DNA of 64,000 nt, from the NCBI GenBank assembly GCA_964057225.1, contig OZ059899.1, forward strand, positions 14,764,501 through 14,828,500, in the 5' to 3' direction. Every line of letters starts with the position of its first letter. Position 1 is the stretch's first letter. The notes under the pieces were generated by a model that ran no database searches, was not told the origin of the DNA, and worked only from the letters and a program-made list of their open reading frames with translations. The translations under genes and the position numbers were made by a program. This document shows, piece by piece, positions 13,866-26,569 of this stretch. The DNA comes from Auanema rhodensis (Eukaryota; Nematoda; Chromadorea; Rhabditida; Rhabditidae).

Positions 13866-16800
13866 ATGCGGTGGTCACTACCGCTTTTTTTGGTTGCCAC
13901 AGTCATTTTTCCTAATGTGTCAGGACTAGCTGCTCGGAAGCCTTCAGAAATCGTGCTGAAACCTAGCCAATCATTTACCACACTTAATCATCCACTCAAA
14001 ACTGAGCCATTCACTCTGTGGTGCTCTCCAGATAATCCTCAGGTTACTATTAAAAAAGCTGCCTTTTATGTTTTGAAAAACAAGAAACGACTAGAAGCTA
14101 AAATAGATAGGAATAATGCTAGCTATATATTCAATCACCCAACAGTTGCCGATAGTGGTGCATATTCTTGTGAGTTGCAAACTTCAAACGGACATATCAC
14201 TGGTAAAATCAATGTATATGGTAAGTCAGTTTTAGTCTTTTTCGATAATCTTTAACCTCTTTCTCAATTTTTCTTCTTTTTGCTCATCATATCTTTTGTT
14301 TTTGCTTTCTAGTTAGGTATGAGTTGTATCGTATGTCGTGGTTTGTTCCACGCAGGCTAAACATCACCTGAGAAAAGCCACCTGTTACTACTGAGGTTGA
14401 TGAATGAACTTACATTGATAGGAAAATCTTTGTCTTCTTATTATTTTAAGACATTGCTTTCTATATTAATATTGCTAACTACTCATTGCTACTCTCATTG
14501 ATTGCATAATTAGCTCATTCGTTAAACATTTTAGGCTCAGAAGGTTTCATAGCCTTGCCATTCTGCAGCCTGGTATCTCGTTCAATCGTTTAAAAAATTC
14601 TCGAAAAACCGGAAGTTGTCTGTAGCCGGCTAGAATTCAACTCTGCAGAGAATCGTAGTTCCGATGCCCAAATTAGGGTTCGACTTGCTTCAAGCGGCAT
14701 ATTCACAAACTCGGCGACAGAAAAGCAGAATCTCTATACTGAGCTTGACATGCCCTTTGCCGAAGTGTTGGTCTTATCGCAGAACGAAAGAGGACCCTCT
14801 TGCCCCTCGGGGCTCAAACGTCATTGGAAGGTTGATTGAAATATGAGAAATGATGACATACTGAAAAGTTGAAGTCGGCTGTCAAATTGTCTTATTTGGA
14901 AACATGGGCAAAAACATCCAACTGACAACCAATCCATTTTTGAGTAACTTTTTGGAACTCTATTGCAATTATTCGACTAACTCTCGTGAATGTGATTTAC
15001 TTATGAATCATTGAGTTCTTTAAGTTATAACAAATTTTCTAAAGTTCCATTGTTCCGTAGGTCACATGTCGCTAGCTTGACTCAAAATCCACTGAATTCC
15101 CAGCTAAATCGGATTATATGCTGAAGAGTATTTCTAAGCTTCAGGGTACTTTTGACATTTCATCACATCCTACCTCAAATATATATATATATATATATAT
15201 CAATATATTAAAAATATTTTTCCCCTCCCTCCAGATATATCATCACAGATTCTGAGAAATTCTAGTAGTGAGCATAATCTGCATGTTGTGCTACAATTAA
15301 ATGCTAAATCTTTCAGTCTTAGAAGCTTGACACGGGCTTTAGCATAGCTCATGTATGTCGTTTTCTCAATTGATTTTTATGCTCAACTTCCAGGCAGAGT
15401 GTCATGGGTATACTACTCGTTTCCAGTACATACAAAGCCAGTGCAATACCTTTTCAAACTTTCTGAGCTTATTTAAACAATGCAAATCCGAACTTAAGTT
15501 GACAATAGAAGCTCAAAGAATTGCTGCTTGCTTACTATTGCGAATTCTTTAGCCCTTGAGGCTATTTAGTGAGTATCCTGTCAGTTTTTTTTTAGTTTTT
15601 ATTCGTTGATATCAGTTTGATTCTGCAGTAAGATCATAAAATGGTCCATCTGGAAGTCATCTGCTTACTCCTCTATTTTCCATCTGATATATGCAGGGAA
15701 GTTGATGATACAAAGCAGAACATCTAGCGATTTACTGGAAACAGAACGCAGACAGTTGACATCTAGCAATTTGAAGAGATGGATAAGCCAAAGGGCCGAT
15801 CTTTTAATAAATCTTCTTTTCAATACTACTCAATTACACTCATTATTGTCAAGGTGATATTTGTTTGTCAAAAACATAGCAGAGAGGCACAACTGACAAA
15901 AATCATTAAAATATTATCCGAACGGCTAACATTGATTGAAATGAGTCAAATGTCAAATGTGTCTGCGTTGATTTAAGTCCTAAGTCTCTTCTCACATTCT
16001 TCTGCTACTCTTAGCTCCCCCCATCCTTCATCTTCTCATATGCCTCCTTCTATTTCTTTTCTATATAGATAGATCCAATGGCAAATAGAGAATAAAGAAT
16101 AAATAAGATCAATTTTCTGATTCAAGATCATTTACAAAATATATTTAATAATAAGTAAAGTTGAAATAAAGCTGTAAAATAAATTCAAAACATTCAAAAA
16201 TGTGTCACGTTGAACACGTCTCAGTGCAGTGTCCACGTTAAAGTCCTCATATTCAAATTTTCATTTTAAATTGCATTAACGCAGTGAGCAGTTGCATTTT
16301 TCTGATTGTCATTGTTTTTATAACTCACCCAGCGGTTCTTACACCAAATATAATCGAAAGTTTGATTGCTTTATTACATTTTCTATTTTGCAGTTCGTCC
16401 CTTAGCTGCTTCAAATGATGAACATTTCAATGCTATTAAGGATTTCGAAGTATCTGCTCCAACTGTCCATGCAGTGGTAAGTTTCACATATTTTTTGTTA
16501 AAAATTTGTTCGAATTTATCGTATTAAAGAGCGGATCTGATGTTAATATAACATGCCCCGTATTAGCATATCCAACAGCTGCTATTATCTGGAAGCGGGA
16601 TAACAAGCCCATAGGTAATTTGAAGTTACAAGCATCTGACATATTTAGAGTTGTTTTGTTCTTCTTTCTCATAAAGTTGTGAACGCAATAATTTAAGTTA
16701 ATTTAGCTGAAAGCTAAACTCTAGAATAATTTATTATTCTCTTTAATATTTGATGTGTGAATAGAAGCATCGGATGCCATAATAGTAGTAGTGTTTTATA

Positions 16801-17689
16801 ACAAGAGAAATTTATAAGAACAAAATTTTTTTAATGTATGTGTCATAGCATACTTAATTAGATCCGAATTTTTTCAAGGGTTAAACGAGATTTCTTGAAT
16901 CGGGAAAAATTTAGTCTCTTTTGAATTGAATTTGCTAACAATTGTGTTTCCTGGTCATGTTCGAAAGTTCTTCAGGACTTTAAATAAATAATAAACTAAA
17001 TCAGTTTCGGCTGAAAACGAAATCATTTCACTGATAATCGCTATTGTTTTTCAGAGATGAGCAGTAATGTTATCGTCGATGGGTCAACGATTCGAATCAA
17101 AAAAGTAGATGACACGTTAACAGGACACTATAGTTGTGAAGCTCGTAACGAATACAACATAGGTGGAAGGATTTACAGTTCTCTTCTTGTAATTGAAAGA
17201 GATCTGTCTGTGAAAAGTAAGTTTTACCTCGCGAAAGAAGAGTTGTGAACTTGAAGAAATAAGAGAGAAACTCATTCATTGAGAAAGAATTTTGTGAGAC
17301 GGAAACTAATTTGGCCTGGAGGAAGGCAGCTTCTCATATTAGGCATGGCTTTATGTTCATCGGTCTCGTCGGAAATGTGAGCAAAGACAGAAAAAGGAAA
17401 CCTCTCGTTTCAATTTTCATTAAATATCAACAAGAAAGAAATAATTGAAGCAAAGGCGAAAGAAAAAAAGAAAAACTAAATGCTTGAAAGATTAAAGCTG
17501 ATTTGATCGTTTCAGGTGAAATAGCTTGGATTTGGCCATTATTAGTCATAATTTTGATCTTGGTTAGTTTGGCTGTCATCATCTTCATCTGCGAGATCCG
17601 CAAAAAACGTCAGAACAAACAGTAAGAAAGAGTTTCTATTTGTGAATCTACTCTCAATCTTTAGGTCTCGCTATTCTGCCCAGGAATGA
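13866..17689 (+). CDS. Basigin/neuroplastin-like two-Ig-domain membrane glycoprotein
   Basis: Six exons (13866-14220, 16394-16476, 16530-16614, 17055-17216, 17516-17621, 17665-17689) encode 271 residues. In order: an N-terminal signal peptide (MRWSLPLFLVATVIFPNVSG); a first Ig domain with a tryptophan-cysteine pair (LWC) and DSGAYSC; a second Ig domain with NITCPV, WKRDNKP and TGHYSC; one membrane helix (WPLLVIILILVSLAVIIFI); then a basic cytoplasmic tail, EIRKKRQNKQSRYSAQE. This architecture, with a tryptophan-started helix and a short basic tail, is that of basigin/neuroplastin, which chaperone monocarboxylate transporters and Ca2+ pumps. The glutamate that vertebrate basigin has inside the helix is not seen. 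The first intron is 2.2 kb, very long here. The last exon of eight codons depends on the splice choice at 17621/17665. Confidence 0.82.
14221..16393 (+). other. Long first intron of the basigin-like gene
   Basis: This 2.17 kb intron holds a short TA microsatellite near 15180-15200 and an 81-codon GC-richer open frame (14594-14839) discussed under findings. It may contain enhancers or alternative exons (vertebrate basigin uses an alternative Ig exon), but no domain is recognisable. Confidence 0.5.
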
Positions 17690-17726
17690 AACCATATGAC
17701 GACACCATCCATCTTTCTACTGCTTT

Positions 17727-17732
17727 AATAAA
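17727..17732 (+). terminator. Poly(A) signal of the basigin-like gene
   Basis: AATAAA begins 38 nt after the TGA stop at 17687-17689. The gene is convergent with the endosulfine gene, leaving about 390 bp between the two stop codons for both 3' UTRs. Confidence 0.55.
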
Positions 17733-18082
17733 CGTCCTCTGTGTCTAAAGTCGCTCAAGCAGATATCTGATGTCTTATTTCAATGTTTAGTTATTTGTTT
17801 GTACACGAGGTATTTAAATTTCTAAAATGATACTATCTGAGATAAAATGCTATTTTTGTGCTCCAAATGTTCATTTACAATCTTAATGAAGTACAACTGC
17901 TTAAAATAATCTGCAATGTTTCTAAATGTGAAGATTTTTTAATGACAAGATATAAAATTGTGTGAAGACGATAGAAATAGAGGAAAATAGTGAAATAATA
18001 GGAGATACATCATGTACAATAAGCCTGTATTAGTGGATTTAAATTTTTGGGATGTTTGCTATTATGGCTTCATGGAAAGTAT

Positions 18083-18642
18083 CTACTCATCAGCGGACGG
18101 CTGACTGTCGTGGTGCTGAAATTTTTATCTTAACAGTTTAATAAAGAGATTACACATACCTGTACATGAGGTAAAGGTTGTAATTTACAATGGACAGAAG
18201 GATTAATGATAGAAGCTTTTCGTTGTGGAACAGTATCAGGACGTGGAATCTTAACCGAGCTGATTTCAAGATAAATTTGATAATTAGCTTACTTGAAGGT
18301 TTGCGTCAGATTCAGGAGAAGCAGGTTCTTCAGTTTTCTGTGGGGTTGTTTGAGAGTTAACTGTCAGAGGATGGGGTCCACCCGCTGACTTGAGACCTTT
18401 GTTTTTATCCATAGCATAATCACCAGAATCAAAAAATTTCTACAAAAATACAAATCAAGAGAAGAAAAAGGAGATGACAAACATACTCTTTGTTGTAATT
18501 TTTTCTGTAAAAATGAACTTGCAGGTCGGGCTGGTAGCTTTCCACTAGCAGCCAATTTGTTCATCAATTGCTGCTCCTGCTGCTTTTCAACAGAGAGCCC
18601 TTCAGCTATATCAGCTGGAAGTTCGCTCACCTCTCCCCGCAT
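18083..18642 (-). CDS. ensa-1: Endosulfine/ARPP-19 family PP2A-B55 inhibitor
   Basis: Read on the minus strand, four exons (18642-18487, 18439-18293, 18249-18160, 18115-18083) join exactly in frame to 141 residues. The second exon opens with KFFDSGDYAMDKNKG, containing the FDSGDY motif whose serine is phosphorylated by Greatwall/MASTL, turning the protein into a PP2A-B55 inhibitor at mitotic entry. The third exon contains VPQRKASI, matching the family's C-terminal PKA site. The N-terminal part (LMNKLAASGKLPARPASSFL, then QKKLQQR) fits the conserved SxFLxKxLQ segment. The ATG at 18642 follows a 3' splice-site-like run (TTTTCTTTTAAG) by 15 nt, with the intervening codons open, so a trans-splice site or an upstream coding exon is possible. 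Length is close to other family members. Confidence 0.9.
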
Positions 18643-18901
18643 GTTAGCCCGTATTACCTTAAAAGAAAAATTAAAAATTTAATAGACAGGAGGAGATAAA
18701 GCATGAGACTTCAAAATAGCATGTTAAAGAGTAAAGCGTGTGAAAGCAGATGGTCGAGCAAGAAGCTATGGGAATATTGAAATAAAAAGAGACCATCGAT
18801 AAAGCCATTTATGAGGCATTGCTCAAAAGAATAAAAGCAATCACGAGTTTTGTAACCATAACAACTGGGATTCACTTTTAATCCTAATGATAATGGAGCA
18901 T

Positions 18902-18909
18902 TGACGTCA
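18902..18909. promoter_or_regulatory. Perfect CRE/ATF palindrome TGACGTCA
   Basis: The full 8-bp bZIP (CREB/ATF) consensus lies 260 bp upstream of the endosulfine ATG. It also falls inside a stop-free minus-strand frame, so it may be chance within an exon. Function is inferred from sequence only. Confidence 0.35.
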
Positions 18910-19386
18910 TGAACACGTCTGAAGACATCATGAAATTCAATTAACCGTCCAATGAGATGCTACGTAAAGAATAAAAAACGAAAAGGTTAAAGAGAAATAG
19001 TGACGTTAACTGGAATAATCGAGATTTCATAGAGATATTGGGCGTAGGGGGTTCGCAAACACGGCGCATTTCATATTCATCTTGTCATATGACACTATAA
19101 TGTAACATATATTGAAAATTAGTTAGAAATAATCTGAAAGGGGAAAATTGATTGGTCAACTGCGCAAAATGAAATAAACAGATGATATGAATCAGGCAAG
19201 AGAAGCATCAATCAGTATAGAACAAATCACATGTTATTATTGTTAATAAATAATAATTGAAATTTAGTAATAAATTGCTAGGATAGTATAGCCTAGAAAA
19301 AATAACGGAATAATTAGCACTACTTCTTATCAATCAGCTTCATAAACAGTAACAAAGCTACATTACAAGTAGAGGCCACAAAGTAA

Positions 19387-19530
19387 TAACCTCATCTATA
19401 TTGATTGCTGAGACGTAAAATTTGGCTGCGGAGTTAGACTGAGTATCGCACGAGCTCTATGCTGAGAGCAAAGAGAGCCCAGACAATATTTTGTCCGTAT
19501 ATGTAACTCACGTGTTTTTGCCCTTCTTCA
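19387..19530. repeat. Dispersed promoter-like block, copy A
   Basis: Shares with 24536-24680 an ordered set of segments: AATAACCTC, TATTGATTG, ATTTGGCTGC, GTATCGCACG, an AGAGAGC..CAGACA stretch, and ACTCACGTGTTTT. It lies between divergent genes, about 300 bp upstream of ash-2. No protein coding or known RNA is apparent. Confidence 0.55.
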
Positions 19531-19822
19531 AAATGTTCTGACAAACAAACTTTCCGGTTATAACAAAATTGAAGAAAGAATAAAGATTTTTGTGAAATTT
19601 TCCTCACGAACTCGAAAACAAGATAATACATGTTGTTGCGGGAGGACGCGATGAGAAAAGTGGACTGATGAGAATATGAACATGGTTGCAGTTTAAATTC
19701 TTAATCTTTCAAAATTGAGACTTATGCTGTGTAAATATAATTTCTCTTTCTATTTGAGAACTTCAACATTTTGTTATTTAAGTTTGAATGATTGAATGAT
19801 ACTTAGTCAAATTTTCCAGGAT

Positions 19823-22205
19823 ATGGCAACGCCGAGGTTAAAGGGGAGAAGGAATGGTAATGGTGGTGGAACAGTGGTATCGGATATAGTATGTTATTGG
19901 TTTGTTTCTATTATTAAAATTATTTTAAAAAATTTTACATGTTAATTTAGTAATGGAGAACGAGAATTAGGAACATTAGAACTATTCTGTTCTGGGTGCA
20001 TGCGATGGTTTCATGGCAAATGTCTTAAAGATTTAAGAGACTTGTAAGTAATATTGTTTGCTTTCTTATTTTATGTTCATAAGTTTAAAATTAATTACGT
20101 TATCTTATTTTCAGCTTGAAATACGGTTTGTCATTCATGGTATGTTATAGTTTTAGCTGTAAAAATTGTAGTCCAACAAGAAATGAAACATGGGTTGCAA
20201 AGCAAGCTAGTAAGAAATATTCCTTCTTCTATTTAATTCGTTTCATTTTTTAAGATTTTGTTCACATGTGTGTAACAGTCTTAGCAAACTTAACTGCGGA
20301 AAAGTTAAAAAAGGAAGGAAAACTAGACACAATTACAGCCACTCACGATACTTGTTTCTTTAGGTAAGCACGAAAACTTTCTTATTTTTGTTAGTTTGTT
20401 ATATTTCAGTTTGCATGATGATATTATTCCTTACTTTGATGTAAATTGGGAAAATTTAACCTCAATGGGAAGAAGAGTGAAGACTACTTGGCATGCTACG
20501 CTACAAAAAACATTAACGAAAGAGCCTGAACTTTTCAGGGTTAGGCATTTGTTTGTTTTGTTGTATATTTTTATTTATTTTGTTTAGATTGATCCAGATG
20601 ATGAAAACAAGTATGCTTTAAAAGAAAGTTTGTTTGATATTGGACCTTGTAATGAGCGTGTACGATCGGTAACTCTTCTTCATAATATTTTATTTATTCG
20701 ATCTTATTTAAGATTGGAACAAGAAAAACATTAACAGAGAAAAGTAATGTAACTGCTCCTACGGTGCAGGAAAAATCCGTGGAAAAAGGTGAAGGGGAAG
20801 ATGGACCCAAAACTAGAGGAGCTAGTAAACGGCGAAATGCCGATAATAGTGGGGTTAACACAAAGAAACCTAAGTTAGTATATATTGAATAGCTTATTAT
20901 ATCATGCATTTTAAATATTTTCGAATGTATTAATTGGACTTCCTTATAGAGCTGCCGATTATTCTTCTGCTAAAATTGCTGGAAGTGACACTTCGATTGA
21001 CTTTCCATTTAACAAAGACGGATATCGGTACTTTTTAGTTGAAAGAGATCCGAATGTTGAAGAAAAGTGAGATTTCTTTATGATTTTCTTATTATTTACC
21101 AATTGTTTTTCAGGGAAATGAAAATGGAGAAGGATGAAGGATTGCTGGTTATTCCTTCTCACTTATATCGAACTAAAACAGCAGATGCAGTTACTTTATC
21201 TCCTAATGACAGAGCCTATCAGGTAATTTCCTGCGTTTTCTTAGTTTGTAGTTGATTTATTTGTTTTACAGCTTCGAGTAGCCGATGATCATATGACTGT
21301 AACAGGCTTTGAAGGCTATTGTTTAGCTCGAGCAACCCATGGTGTAACTAATGGATCATGGTATTATGAAGTTAGTAAAAGAACTGTATTGTTTCTTTAT
21401 TTTTATAATTTATTACAGGTTCAATTTCTCAAACAACCAAAAGGATCTCATATACGGATAGGCTGGAGTCAAGCACTAGGTAGGCTATCAATTTGGAAAA
21501 TTTCCAATTTAGTTTCTAATGTTTCAGCCGTTGTACAATCTTGTGTTGGATATAACAAATTATCTTATGGTTGGAGATCTTTGAAAGGAACTAAATTCCA
21601 TGAAGGACGTGGAAAGAAGTATCATTTGGGTGGATATAAGGTTTTGACGTTTTTAAGATTAGTTTTTTAAACTTAAATCTTAGGAAGGAGATGTCCTTGG
21701 AATGCTCATACACTTACCATTAGAACCTAGTGTTAGTGTACCATCTCTACAATATTTGCCTGCAGCTCGGAAAGAGCATAATCTGATTAAGTTTAAAAAT
21801 AATTATTTTTATGAATCTCATGATGATGTTGCCGCATATATAAAAAAACTTGAAGTTTTAAAAGGTAGTAAGGTGAGTGTGTTTGAAGTTCTTTAACCAA
21901 GTGTAATCTTCATCGCTTTTCAGGTAGAATTTTTCTTGAATGGCAAATCATCTGGTGTAGCCTTCCAAGATGTGTATCAAGGTGCTTATTTTCCTACAAT
22001 CTCAATATTCGGATGTACGTTTAAAATTTTAGTAGAACATCTCAAGTTTTTCCTTTCAGCTGCTACAATCCGTTGCAATTTTGGTCCAAACCTACGTTAC
22101 CCTCCTCCCCCTGGTGTTCGTATGATGTGTGAAAGACCATCAGAATTCCACATTGAGCAAACTCTTAGTGATATGATTCATCTGGTCGAGCATGATCAAA
22201 TTTAA
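19823..22205 (+). CDS. ash-2: ASH2-like subunit of the COMPASS/MLL H3K4 methyltransferase complex
   Basis: Fifteen exons with phase-consistent junctions give 548 residues, stop TAA at 22203-22205. Domains in order: an atypical PHD/C4 finger (VCYCNGERELGTLELFCSGC, then MRWFHGKC and later CYSFSCKNC); a winged-helix DNA-binding region (IIPYFDVNWENLTSMGRRVK, TTWHATLQKTL); a basic linker (ASKRRN); and the SPRY domain (FPFNKDGYRYFLVERDP, GIG-type turn IRIGWSQALG, GYNKLSYGWRSLKGTKFHEG, EGDVLG), ending in the short C-terminal segment IEQTLSDMIHLVEHDQ that corresponds to the DPY30-binding helix. ASH2L works with WDR5, RBBP5 and DPY30 to activate H3K4 methylation. The ATG lies three bases behind ATTTTCCAG, an acceptor-like sequence. 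The gene is followed closely by deoxyhypusine synthase. Confidence 0.94.
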
Positions 22206-22423
22206 CTTTTTTTCCTAAATGTCATATTCTAACTTATTAATTCATTATTGGTATTTTATTGGTGATCTCGAACTTGCTCATATGTATGTTGTACATGCAA
22301 TTTTTATCATAAACTTGTTGCCCATGCAAACCGTCTCAGCTTTTTTACAGTGTTTTTCACATCTTATCCTCATTTTATGTTCTCATAAATATTTTTTTTA
22401 TTTTAACAACAAATACGTTTAGG
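22206..22423 (+). other. Short intercistronic spacer between ash-2 and dhps
   Basis: Only 218 bp separate the ash-2 stop from the dhps ATG, and the spacer ends in a pyrimidine-rich run and ACGTTTAG one base before the ATG, as at trans-spliced downstream operon genes. No AATAAA seen within it. Confidence 0.5.
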
Positions 22424-23820
<1,397 letters not shown>

Positions 23821-25064
23821 ATTATTATTTTTTTAATTTTATACTTGTTAACTTGTTTTTGTTGCCTTTTAATCGTTGTTGAACTTGAATTGAAATAATT
23901 TGAATAAGCAAATAAAGAATTTCGAAAATCTTTTGACAGTACATGTACACACACCAACCAAGTAGGAAAACGACGGAAAACTTCGCTGAAATGTTATGGA
24001 AGAACGTACGCCCTTTCTATTTGCTCAGATAATTTGCCCGACTTCTTCGAAGGCAGCGCAGCAAACTTTACCTCCAGCTTCATAAAATTTGCGTCATTTT
24101 GACAGCTACAGCCTCTGACCACAAATTAAAATATTTAACTCGAAGAAATGCCTAGATTGTTCGTTATCTCTTATCAACATTTGAAAAGTTGGGTCTTATT
24201 CACACACAATACCTATAATTAACTTTGCTGTCTCTCACAGGCAGCAGCCGACGCATTGACACCGAAAGGTCTTTTTTTCTCTTGAATGAAACTTCTAAAT
24301 TCTCGAACAGAAGAAACTATGCGAATAGGCGTGTCAACTTCATGAGGCGCGGAGCCGCACCGCACTGCTCAGAGCAGAGGTCAAATACTCATTTCAAGCT
24401 TCAACTATGATGTTGCGACTAGGTGACAAAGATGTGGCAAGAAAAAGAAATTCATAATGTTTCTCTTCATAGCCTGCTCTTCCAGATTGATAAGCATTCT
24501 CAATGTGGAAGTGAAAAAAGATTAGAAACAATTAAAATAACCTCTTTGATATTGATTGTCAAGTGAAGTCATTTGGCTGCCTATGTATACTGCGTATCGC
24601 ACGCCGAGAATATTATGCAAGTAGAGAGCGCAGACATACTCCTTGCTGCCTCCGCCCCTCACTCACGTGTTTTCTTTCTCTCTTCTGTTGTTACCGCCTT
24701 GACAATCTATCGATTTTTCCCTTGCTGTGTAATTCCAAAAAAGGTCAAAAGCTAATTTACTATTTCGAATTACTTTCTTAATTCTTCATTTTTATATTCA
24801 TTTTATTATTTATTTTAAATTTTGCATGTGCATTTTGATGCTTACAATTTGCGGGAATTCTCCCTTCCCCCATATGTTGTGCCTTTGTTGATTTGTTTCT
24901 TCTTTTTTCTTTTTCTTTTTTATTTATGTTTTCTTTTTATCTTGTTCTAGTTGATGCTTATTTTGTTTTGTTTTAAATTTATCTTTATACATTTTTAATA
25001 TTTTATTTTTTAATTTAGCGTGTAGTGGAGTGAATGAGCGGTCGGAACCGCTTCAATCTAATCC
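23821..25064. other. Intergenic region before TMEM98
   Basis: Contains an AATAAA at 23911-23916 for dhps, a moderately GC-rich patch near 24230-24410 without recognisable coding, copy B of the dispersed block (24536-24680), and a T-rich stretch running to the TMEM98 start. Open frames here show no conserved content. Confidence 0.5.
24536..24680. repeat. Dispersed promoter-like block, copy B
   Basis: Matches 19387-19530 in the order and spacing of several short segments, including TATTGATTG, ATTTGGCTGC, GTATCGCACG and ACTCACGTGTTTT with a CACGTG E-box. The central part (AGAGAGCGCAGACATACT, later TGCCTCCGCCC) also resembles a stretch near 31590-31640. Identity unknown. Confidence 0.55.
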
Positions 25065-26569
25065 ATGGACCTTGTCGTCTACCTCGCCCTTGCTGTTCTA
25101 GCAGCGGTATTCATAGTTTCGCTAATAATTCTGCTGCTGATGTGCCGTCGTCGGAAATTATCGTTCGGCTTACAGGTAATAATCTTTTAAACCTCTATTT
25201 TTATTGTTTTGTTTACTTTTAGCCCAACAATCAGTATTTCCGATTTTCAAAAATGAGCAACGACAACGTAGAAGGTCTCAATCATTTGAGTCCACTTATG
25301 GGTTAGTTCGTTTTTTTTTTGCCATTTTATTTCTTTGCGAAACACTTTTGTTTGTTTAGTTTGCTGCTCATCACGAATATCTCGATATTTATTTTAATTC
25401 AATTTTTTTCTGTTAAATTTTTGCCGAATGTAATTGATCCAATGGCAAACTTTATGATTTGCTTATTAGCGTTTTCTTATCATTTCACGAAACAAGAGTT
25501 TTATCACAATATGATACTATGGTCATTATATGTTTCGGAAAGTTTCGTTAGTCTTATAAGGCAAGGTATAAGGGTGCGAATTTCTTTGGTTACCCACAGT
25601 GCTCATTGTTGGAGATGACCATGAAGTGACGAAATCTCGGTGTGGCTCGCTATTTTCAAGGTCATTGGCATATTGCCAGGTGACCGTCATATGATAATGT
25701 GGGAACTAGTAGTACTGATCATGTAAAAATATATGTTAAAGGTCAATTTCATGGTTGCTTTATTATAATCTCTTTTTCAGCTCAAATGCTTGATAAAAAC
25801 AGTTGGGTTTGCGATGTTTCTGGGCTGTTGCAACACTGTGTTTCTTTGCTCCGCCTTTGTCATGCATTCACAGAAAAAATGTCAGCTATTCCATTAGATC
25901 AGGTACTATTGCGAAATTATTACCAATATTACGTTCTTTTTGTGATTTAGGCTGGCCCTCAACTTAATAAAATATTCTGTGAAGCCACGCTGAGAGTAAT
26001 GCCACGTTTCGATGATCTACTGGAATCTGTTGCTAGCCCACATGTAACTATTATTTACTTTATTTTCTTCTATTTGTTGTATTTTTAAGATTGATATCCG
26101 AGTTCTTGAAGCTCGAGCAACGGCATTAGCTACAGTGTGCTGGGCTCTTTTCATTCCTACAACACTGTTCAGCCCTAAATATAAAGAGGTTTCTAATTTT
26201 TTTTGTTTTTTCTCTTTATGTTGTTTGTTTAAGATGGTTGGTGATCCATTAATAGAAATGGATGCTCATCTCAAAATCCTGCGAGATGCTGCCATGCTTG
26301 CAGCACGCGCTGAAATTGGTAAACTTGATGTAGATTGGTCTCGTATGGCTGATGATGATGCTGAGGGAGATGATGCCGAAGAATCAACCAAAAATCAAGT
26401 ATCCACTGCAATTGAATCTCTTCCTTTAGTAGATATGTCCAAATCGTCCACAACAGACACCAGAATCGATGAGTAAGTGCTTATCTTAAGAGTTGAAGTT
26501 TATGTTTCATATTTCAGGGATGATCGGCCTTCGAATGGGAGTTCTCATCCCATAGATCCCTCTGCTTAA
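25065..26569 (+). CDS. TMEM98: TMEM98 family single-pass membrane protein
   Basis: Exons 25065-25175, 25223-25301, 25781-25902, 25951-26043, 26090-26188, 26234-26472 and 26518-26569 encode 264 residues. An N-terminal membrane helix (YLALAVLAAVFIVSLIILLL) is followed by a CRRRK basic stop-transfer and then a helical bundle region: VCDVSGLLQHCVSLLRLCHA, FTEKMSA, RFDDLLESV, LEARATALATVCWAL and DAHLKILRDAAMLAARAEIG. These line up without gaps with vertebrate TMEM98, where the protein anchors and inhibits MYRF self-cleavage and interacts with FRAT. The C-terminus here is a longer acidic, serine-rich tail. The 479-nt third-exon-flanking intron is unusually long but the frame runs through cleanly, so no exon seems missing. 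An out-of-frame ATG at 25034 precedes the chosen start. Confidence 0.87.

Larger units (their letters stand above)
18643..19822. other. Divergent intergenic region between endosulfine and ash-2
   Basis: About 1.2 kb separates the two divergently transcribed genes and should hold both promoters. It contains a minus-strand stop-free stretch (18711-18959), a perfect TGACGTCA at 18902-18909, and a block at 19387-19530 that recurs upstream of TMEM98 (see findings). Nothing else recognisable. Confidence 0.6.

Noticed and set aside
25302-25780. A missing TMEM98 exon in the long intron
   Set aside because: Joining 25301 to 25781 keeps the frame and lines up with the vertebrate protein without a gap, so no exon is needed.
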